Of a DNA stretch of 29,733 nt, positions 24,779 to 29,733 are shown piece by piece. Made by a program: the position numbers and the translations under genes. Position 1 is the stretch's first letter. Every line of letters starts with the position of its first letter. Source of the DNA: JAFAVZ01 sp036009105 (GTDB lineage Bacteria; Acidobacteriota; Thermoanaerobaculia; Gp7-AA8); contig DASYMJ010000181.1 in assembly GCA_036009105.1 (NCBI GenBank), positions 1 through 29,733 on the forward strand. Reading direction: 5' to 3'. The notes under the pieces are model-generated. The model saw nothing but the letters and a program-made list of their open reading frames with translations. It had not been told where the DNA came from and searched no databases.

Positions 24779-26224
24779 TTGCAGCTCCTCGACCTAGCAA
24801 TCATCGCCGCCTACCTCGTGGCCGTGGTCGCGGCCGGCGCGTGGTTCGGGCGGCGGCAGTCGACCACGAGCCGCTACTTCCTCGCGGGCGGCAACGTGCC
24901 GTGGTGGGCCATCGCCGCCTCGATCGTGGCCACCGAGACGTCGACCATCACCTTCATCTCCGTGCCCGGCATCGCCTACGCGCGCGGCGGCAACTTCACC
25001 TTCCTCCAGCTCGTCCTCGGCTACCTCTGCGGCCGCGTGGTCATCTGCATGGTGTTCATGCCCGCCTATTTCCGCGGCTCACTGGTCACCGTCTATGAGC
25101 TGCTCCAGCAACGCTTCGGCGCGCGGGTGAAGGCGCTCGCCGCCTCGCTCTTCATCACCATGCGCACCATCGCGGACGGCGTGCGCCTGCTGCTCACCGC
25201 CATCGTCCTCGGCGCCGTCTATCGCGCGTTCGTCTCCTCGGCGGACGTCTCGACCGCCATCCAGACCTCGATCATCGCCATCGGCATCGTGATGATCGTC
25301 TTCACCTTCATGGGCGGCATGGAAGCGGTGGTCTGGATCGAGGTGGTGCAGCTCTTCATCTACATCGCCGGCGCCATTGGGGCGGCCGTCGTCCTCGCCC
25401 GGAAGATCCCCGGAGGGCTCGACACGGTGCTCGCCGTCGGCGCCGCGAACGGCAAGTTCCAGGTGTTCGACTTCACCTTCGACCTCACCCGCTCCTACGT
25501 CTTCTGGTCCGGCCTGATCGGCGGCTGCTTCCTGACCATGTCGACGCACGGCACCGATCAGTACCTCGTGCAGCGCTACCTCTGCACGAGCAGCGCGCGC
25601 AAGGCCTCCATCGCCCTGCTCACCTCGGGGGCCGTGGTGCTGGCCCAGTTCATCGGCTTCCTCTTCATCGGCGTGATGCTCTTCGCCTTCTACAACGGCG
25701 CGCCGTTCGCGGCGACCGATCAGGTGTTCCCCGACTTCATCACCCGGCATCTCCCATCAGGCCTGGCCGGGCTCGTCGTGGCCGCGATCTTCGCGGCCGC
25801 GATGTCCTCCTCGCTCAACTCGATCGCCGCCACGTTCGTGGCCGATCTCTACGCGCCCGTGGTCCGCGGCCGCGGCGACGCGCACTACCTGAAGGTCTCC
25901 CGCATCGTGACCGTCATCGCCGGCGTCGCCCAGATCGGCGTCGGCCTGGCCATGCACAGCCAGCGGCGCTCGGCCCTCGACGCGGCGCTCTCCGTGGCGT
26001 CCCTCATCAACGGCCCCATCCTCGGCGTCTTCCTGCTCGGCGCCATCCGCCGCGGGACGCCGCGCTCGGCGCTCATCGGGATGACGGCCGGCATCGCCGC
26101 CGTGCTCACGGTGTGGCTGGCCACCCGCGTTGCCTGGCCGTGGTACGCGGTGATCGGCGCGGCAACGACCGTGCTCGCGGGAGCGAGCGTAGGGCCGGCT
26201 CTCCAGCCGGCCCGGACCGGCTAG
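24779..26224 (+). CDS. Sodium:solute symporter (SSS family)
   Basis: The 481-aa membrane protein has about 13 hydrophobic helices. Family features are the start LLDLAIIAAYLVAVVAAGAW, RYFLAGGNVPWWAIAASIVA, ETSTITFISVPGIAY, FMGGMEAVVWIEVVQ and the conserved late motif AAAMSSSLNSIAATFVADLY. It should import a solute with sodium across the inner membrane; the substrate (sugar, sialic acid, inositol or amino acid) cannot be told. The start is TTG at 24779; nearby ATG codons are in another frame. The last 11 or so residues (VGPALQPARTG) and the stop codon are encoded by the palindromic repeat at 26192-26235, so the natural C-terminus has been replaced or extended. It diverges from the kinase operon. 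Confidence 0.92.
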   Translation: MQLLDLAIIAAYLVAVVAAGAWFGRRQSTTSRYFLAGGNVPWWAIAASIVATETSTITFISVPGIAYARGGNFTFLQLVLGYLCGRVVICMVFMPAYFRGSLVTVYELLQQRFGARVKALAASLFITMRTIADGVRLLLTAIVLGAVYRAFVSSADVSTAIQTSIIAIGIVMIVFTFMGGMEAVVWIEVVQLFIYIAGAIGAAVVLARKIPGGLDTVLAVGAANGKFQVFDFTFDLTRSYVFWSGLIGGCFLTMSTHGTDQYLVQRYLCTSSARKASIALLTSGAVVLAQFIGFLFIGVMLFAFYNGAPFAATDQVFPDFITRHLPSGLAGLVVAAIFAAAMSSSLNSIAATFVADLYAPVVRGRGDAHYLKVSRIVTVIAGVAQIGVGLAMHSQRRSALDAALSVASLINGPILGVFLLGAIRRGTPRSALIGMTAGIAAVLTVWLATRVAWPWYAVIGAATTVLAGASVGPALQPARTG

Positions 26225-26235
26225 AGAGCCGGTCC
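26192..26235. repeat. Double-palindrome (REP-like) repeat, copy 2
   Basis: Two adjacent hairpins: GGGCCGGCT / AGCCGGCCC (26192-26213) and GGACCGGCT / AGCCGGTCC (26214-26235), each with a 4-base loop. A 6-base outer pair (GCGTAG at 26187 and CTACGC at 26245) encloses them. The first hairpin and its GTA prefix match copy 1 at 19382-19407 almost exactly. It overlaps the 3' end of the symporter gene and abuts the convergent oxidoreductase gene. Confidence 0.88.
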
Positions 26236-26244
26236 GACGTTCCG

Positions 26245-27123
26245 CTACGCCATGGCCGGCTCGCGGTCCACCAGCTCCCTGCACACCGACGCCACGTAGT
26301 GCGCGAAGCGGCGCGGCTCGTGGCGGAGGATCGTCTCCTGATCGCGCAGGTCGCGCGGGTCGAGTACGAGGCCGTGCTCCTGATAGAAGCGGTACATGAT
26401 GCGGTAGTCATCACGCTTCCACTTCGGCATCGATGCGGCGACGGTGCGCTCCCACAGCTCGAGATCCTCGCCGGCGTAGCGGACGCGCCGCTCCAGGCAG
26501 CGCTCGTAGGCCGCGGCGATGGTGTCGCCGTTGAGCAGTTCCGGCGCCCCGAGGGTGTAGATGCGGCGCTCGTGGCCGGAGAGGGTGAGGGCGGTGACCG
26601 CCGCGTCGGCGACGTCGCGCGCGTCGATGCGGTGAATGCCGAGGCGGCCGATCGGCTGAGGATAGGTGCCGCCCACGATGAATTCGTCGACGCAGCGGTC
26701 ATTTTGGAAGAGGTTCGACGCGCGCAGAATCGTGTATTCGATTCGCGAGGTGATGAGCGTGTGCTCGATGGGTGCCTTGCTGGCCACGTGCGGGATGCGC
26801 ATGGTGCCCGGCGCCACGGCCATGGAGAGATAGACGATCCGCCGCACGCCGGCATCCAGCGCGGCGTGCACGGCGGTCAGACCCTGCCCGGTCTCGGTGA
26901 TGCTGTGGGCGGTGACCAGGAACAGCGCCTCGATCCCGTCGAACGCGTGGCGCAGACTGTCGGCGTCATTGAGGTCGCCGAGCACCGCCTCCTGCGGCTT
27001 CTGCACGGCGGCCAGCGTCTGGCGCGAGCGGGTCAGGAAGCGGACCGGAACGCCGTGCGTGGCCAATGCCGAGGCCACGTGGCTTCCCACCATGCCGGTA
27101 CCGCCGATGAGCAGGATCTTCAT
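26245..27123 (-). CDS. NmrA-like NAD(P)-binding oxidoreductase/sensor
   Basis: The 292-aa product is an atypical short-chain dehydrogenase. The N-terminal Rossmann motif is ILLIGGTGMVGSHVASAL, NmrA-like features are VRFLTRSRQ, GDLNDADSLRHAF and ALFLVTAHS, and IVYLSMAV marks the next strand. The usual catalytic YxxxK is not evident; at the equivalent place is ASKAPIEHTL, so the protein may bind NAD(P) without being a classic dehydrogenase. The start at 27123 has GGAG 6 nt upstream and gives MKILLIGG; an ATG 12 nt earlier is possible. It follows the cytochrome gene with about 20 nt between and is probably co-transcribed. The 3' end meets the repeat. Confidence 0.88.
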   Translation of the reverse strand: MKILLIGGTGMVGSHVASALATHGVPVRFLTRSRQTLAAVQKPQEAVLGDLNDADSLRHAFDGIEALFLVTAHSITETGQGLTAVHAALDAGVRRIVYLSMAVAPGTMRIPHVASKAPIEHTLITSRIEYTILRASNLFQNDRCVDEFIVGGTYPQPIGRLGIHRIDARDVADAAVTALTLSGHERRIYTLGAPELLNGDTIAAAYERCLERRVRYAGEDLELWERTVAASMPKWKRDDYRIMYRFYQEHGLVLDPRDLRDQETILRHEPRRFAHYVASVCRELVDREPAMA

Positions 27124-27141
27124 TGGGGACTCCATCCGTCG

Positions 27142-27765
27142 TCAGGACTTTTTCGGTGCGGCGGGCGGCTCGTAGTCGGGCACCTGGTTCTCGATCGGCT
27201 CGAGGGTGCGGAGATAGGCGAAGATCGACTTGAGGTCCTCGTCCGTGGCCTGGCGGAAGAACGGCCAGGGCATCGGCGGCTGGATGGGACGGGAGGTGCC
27301 CCAGTGCTTGCCGGTGCGGATGGCCTTGATGAAGAGCGCCTCGTCCCAGATCCCCAGGCCGGTGTTGCGCTCCGGGGTCAGGTTCGCCGCATACGAGGTG
27401 CCCCACGGGCCGTGGAACGCGGTGTTCGTCCCCACGCCGGCCCAGATCCACGGGCCTTCCCCCAGCTTCGGCGCCGGCACCTTGCCGATGGCGGCCGGGT
27501 GGCCGGAGAGCATGCGCGCCATGTCCGGCTCGGGGCCGTTCGCGCCCATCTTGAGCGGGGTGTGGCAGTCGTTGCAGCCCATGATGGTGACGAGGTACTT
27601 GCCCCGCTCGGCGCGGGTCTTGAGCAGCTGGGCGGTCGCTTCCGGAAGCTCGGGGCGGACGGTGTTCGCGCTGGCCGAGCGCTCGTCGCAACCGCTGGCC
27701 AGGACGATGAGCAGGAAGGCGACAGCGGCAGAAATGTAAACGGTTTCAATTTTGCGGTAGTTCAC
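27142..27765 (-). CDS. c-type cytochrome lipoprotein
   Basis: The 207-aa product starts at GTG 27765, which has a strong GGAGGA upstream, rather than at a longer reading from 27855. The N-terminus is a lipoprotein signal with lipobox LASGC (C26), so it should be anchored to a membrane facing the periplasm. One heme-binding motif CNDCH (C64, C67, H68) is present, and M in PPMPWPFF is a likely axial ligand. The region THTPLKMGANGPEPDMARMLSGHP belongs to a family of single-heme cytochromes with long insertions. It would carry electrons in a respiratory or dehydrogenase chain. It lies just upstream of the NmrA-like gene. Its leader contains competing hairpins (27823-27882). Confidence 0.88.
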   Translation of the reverse strand: MNYRKIETVYISAAVAFLLIVLASGCDERSASANTVRPELPEATAQLLKTRAERGKYLVTIMGCNDCHTPLKMGANGPEPDMARMLSGHPAAIGKVPAPKLGEGPWIWAGVGTNTAFHGPWGTSYAANLTPERNTGLGIWDEALFIKAIRTGKHWGTSRPIQPPMPWPFFRQATDEDLKSIFAYLRTLEPIENQVPDYEPPAAPKKS

Positions 27766-27822
27766 GGCTCCTCCGAAGTGCTGCGCCCATACGATGGGTC
27801 TTTTCTGCCGCCCGCAAATCAC

Positions 27823-27903
27823 TCCGAAGAGCCATTTTTGGGCTCTGCCTGTCACGGCTCGGCAAATGGCTCTTTGGAGCCATGGAGCCGACCGCCCGGT
27901 CGG
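27823..27903 (-). promoter_or_regulatory. Hairpin-rich intergenic segment downstream of the acyltransferase and upstream of the cytochrome
   Basis: Immediately after the acyltransferase stop is a perfect 7-bp stem, CCGACCG / CGGTCGG at 27888-27903. Next, TGGCTC-TTTG-GAGCCA (27867-27882) and AGAGCC / GGCTCT (27828-27846) form two small hairpins. The same bases can pair as one long stem, 27823-27837 with 27864-27878. These folds exclude each other. On the minus strand no T-run follows, so termination is not certain; attenuation in the cytochrome leader is possible. Confidence 0.5.
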
Positions 27904-27904
27904 T

Positions 27905-29050
27905 TTAGGAAGTCTTTAGGGATGTGTCACTTAGATGAGTGGGCGGCCCGCTCCGGATCACCGCGAAGCGGCTCTTGAGCCGCAGGAACCACACCTCGTA
28001 GCCGTAATGGACGGCCGTCGCGCCGGCGATGGTGGCGAGGACGCTGGCCGTGTACAGCAGGACCGGCGAGCCGGCGCCGAGCAGGCGCAGCACGGCCACG
28101 ATGGCGAGCTCGTGGAGCATGTACATCCCGTACGAGATGTTGCCGAGGAAGGTCAGGGAACGGCTCTCCAGCTTCACGAGCGAGCGGGGATTGGTGGCGA
28201 TGTTCAGGATGAGGATCGCAAAGACGACCGAGTGCAGCGAATAGTGCAGCAGCGGCTTGCCGCGCGAGGTCAGCAGCAGGTACGCCGCGGCCGCGTAGGC
28301 CAGCAGCTGCACATCGAGGCGATAGAGCAGGCGGAGTACGGATCGCTTCTGTTCCATGACCAGCCATGCGCCGATCGCGCCGATGGCCATGCACTCCAGC
28401 CGGGTGAAGTAGAAGTAGTCGATGAGGTGATTCCACATCGGCAATTGCGACTCGTCGCGCACCGTGGAGGCGTAGGCGAGCAGCACCGTCCTGGCCAGGA
28501 TGAAAACGGCGGCGATGCCGAGGGCCAGCGGCAGGAAGCGCCGCACGCGGCCGACCAGCAGAGGCCAGAGCAGGTAAAACTGCTCCTCCACGCCGATGGA
28601 CCAGAGCGGCTCCGCGAACGGAACGGGCGGATGGAGGCTGAGCGCGATCTGCGGCAGGAGCACGAGATACAGCGGCAGCGCGGCAGGCGTCACCACGCCG
28701 ATGCGGAACGCCTCGATGCGGGGCAGGACGAAGAACGCCAGCAGCACCACCAGGTAATAGAGCGGCCAGATGCGCAGGATGCGCCGCACGTAGAACTTCC
28801 CCACCGCCACCCGCCCCGTCCGCTCCTTCTCCGCGAGCAGCAGGTAGGTGATGAGAAAGCCGCTCAGGACGAAGAAGAAGGTGACGGCGATGCGCCCCAG
28901 CTCATACAGCACCGGCTGGTCCGCGGCGCTGGGATAGCCGCGGTACTTTTTCAGCAGCTCGACATGTCCGATGACCACGGCCAGGGCGGCGAAGAAGCGC
29001 AGGCCATCCAGTCCGCGGAAGTAGACGCGCTGCTCGTCTTTTTTCGGCAA
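27905..29050 (-). CDS. Acyltransferase-3 family membrane protein
   Basis: The 381-aa product has about ten membrane helices and the acyltransferase-3 signature at its start: YFRGLDGLRFFAALAVVIGH, with the catalytic-type His at residue 29. Further family features are FFFVLSGFLITYLLL, FYVRRILRIWPLYYL and EPLWSIGVEEQFYLLWPLL. These enzymes O-acetylate or acylate extracellular sugars such as O-antigen, exopolysaccharide or peptidoglycan in the membrane. TTG at 29050 is the best start; upstream the frame runs antisense through the dehydrogenase gene. Only 21 nt separate this start from the divergent dehydrogenase ATG. A stable hairpin follows the stop codon. Confidence 0.88.
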   Translation of the reverse strand: MPKKDEQRVYFRGLDGLRFFAALAVVIGHVELLKKYRGYPSAADQPVLYELGRIAVTFFFVLSGFLITYLLLAEKERTGRVAVGKFYVRRILRIWPLYYLVVLLAFFVLPRIEAFRIGVVTPAALPLYLVLLPQIALSLHPPVPFAEPLWSIGVEEQFYLLWPLLVGRVRRFLPLALGIAAVFILARTVLLAYASTVRDESQLPMWNHLIDYFYFTRLECMAIGAIGAWLVMEQKRSVLRLLYRLDVQLLAYAAAAYLLLTSRGKPLLHYSLHSVVFAILILNIATNPRSLVKLESRSLTFLGNISYGMYMLHELAIVAVLRLLGAGSPVLLYTASVLATIAGATAVHYGYEVWFLRLKSRFAVIRSGPPTHLSDTSLKTS

Positions 29051-29071
29051 ACGGAGGAAGCTTACCGGACC

Positions 29072-29733
29072 ATGCGAGCCGTCCGCATCGTCGCGCCGAA
29101 CAGGCCGCTCCGCGAGGCCACCCTCCCCGACCTCCCACCCGCCCCGGGCGAGGTGCGCATCGAGGTGAAGGCCTGCGGCATCTGCCACAGCGACGGGCAC
29201 TACCGCGCCGGCTTCGGCAACATCGCCCTCCCCCGCACGCCGGGGCACGAGATCGCCGGCCTCGTCCGTGAGGTCGGCGCCGGGGTCACCGGCATCGGTG
29301 CCGGCGAGAGAGTGGCGGTGCACTACCTCCGCAGCTGCGGCGAGTGCCGCGCCTGCCGCCAGTCGGGCGAGCAGTTCTGCGGGCGGGGCGAGATGATCGG
29401 CAAGCATTGCGACGGCGGCTACGCCGAGTTCGTCAACGTGCCCGCGGCCAACGCCATCCCGGTGCCTTCAAACGTGCCGCTGGAGCTTGCGGCCCTCATG
29501 ATGTGCTCCACGGCGACGGCCTATCACGCCCTGCGCGTAGGCCGCATGCGGCAAGGCGAAAAGGTGGCCCTGCTCGGCTTCGGCGGCCTCGGCGTCTCCG
29601 CGCTGGAGCTGGCCCGCGCCCTCGGCGCAGAGGAGATCGCGGCGGTGGACGTGGTGCCGCAGAAGCTCGCGCTGGCCCGGCAACGCGGCGCGCGAGCCAC
29701 GGAGGACGCCGGCGAGCTGCAAGGCTTCGATCT
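29072..29733 (+). CDS. Zinc-dependent alcohol dehydrogenase (MDR family), 3' truncated by the window end
   Basis: The first 220 residues are present and the frame is open at the window end. The catalytic zinc ligands are C38 in ACGICHSDGHY and H59-E60 in PGHEIAG. The structural zinc loop is C89, C92, C95 and C103 (SCGECRACRQSGEQFC). The NAD(P)-binding motif GFGGLG begins near residue 172. It is a medium-chain dehydrogenase acting on alcohols or aldehydes in the cytoplasm; the substrate is unknown. The start is ATG 29072; GGAGG at 29053-29057 is too far upstream (14 nt) to be an ideal ribosome site. The gene diverges from the acyltransferase with 21 nt between starts. Confidence 0.9.
   Translation, partial: MRAVRIVAPNRPLREATLPDLPPAPGEVRIEVKACGICHSDGHYRAGFGNIALPRTPGHEIAGLVREVGAGVTGIGAGERVAVHYLRSCGECRACRQSGEQFCGRGEMIGKHCDGGYAEFVNVPAANAIPVPSNVPLELAALMMCSTATAYHALRVGRMRQGEKVALLGFGGLGVSALELARALGAEEIAAVDVVPQKLALARQRGARATEDAGELQGFD

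Noticed and set aside
27766..27855. N-terminal extension of the cytochrome to 27855
   Set aside because: It would put 30 polar residues before the lipoprotein signal. GTG 27765 has a strong Shine-Dalgarno and gives a normal lipobox position.

Overview
The window is GC-rich DNA with dense, short-gapped genes on both strands, no phage genes, no insertion sequence and no CRISPR array. It suggests a chromosome (or metagenome bin) of an Acidobacteriota-like bacterium. The evidence is the mix of PKD/Ig-like surface proteins, a tricorn-type protease, a chemoreceptor fused to a peptide-binding domain, a phytochrome-style kinase/response-regulator pair and a RiPP locus. That assignment is an inference from gene content only.

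Layout. 1-3898: the 3' part of a large secreted PKD/Ig-array protein, a terminator, then a two-gene operon of a small exported protein and an exported calcium-loop protein. 3918-7580: a compact candidate RiPP locus. A cobalamin-type radical SAM maturase (minus strand) diverges from a 68-aa cysteine-free DUF1843-like precursor and a radical SAM/SPASM maturase 6 nt behind it. 7588-8621: tRNA-Phe(GAA) with its own promoter, then a short-chain prenyl diphosphate synthase. 8659-12748: an MCP-SBP5 fusion receptor followed by an EamA transporter with no conventional start codon. 12726-14831: a membrane-anchored patatin-like phospholipase, overlapping the EamA gene tail to tail. 14921-16655: a MarR / SRPBCC / AraC operon joined by ATGA overlaps. 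16701-19241: a tricorn-like protease that appears to lack the PDZ domain. 19380-19452: a palindromic repeat. 19496-20242: an unrecognised protein with a Cys/His pattern reminiscent of CNF1-like deamidases. 20319-24642: a histidine kinase, a Rcp1-like response regulator and a REC-PAS-GGDEF-EAL protein in one operon, a likely phosphorelay to c-di-GMP. 24779-26224: an SSS-family sodium/solute symporter diverging from it. 26192-26235: a second copy of the palindromic repeat, which encodes the symporter's last residues. 26245-27765: an NmrA-like oxidoreductase behind a c-type cytochrome lipoprotein. 27905-29050: an acyltransferase-3 membrane protein. 29072 to the end: the 5' part of a zinc alcohol dehydrogenase.

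The strongest candidate for a poorly described system is the RiPP locus at 3918-7580. Other points worth a second look are the cytoplasmic-SBP chemoreceptor, the PDZ-less tricorn protease, the paired palindromes lying exactly at convergent gene ends, and start codons placed 6-8 nt after a -10-like box, which suggests leaderless transcripts. No stretch longer than 300 bases lacks a gene.
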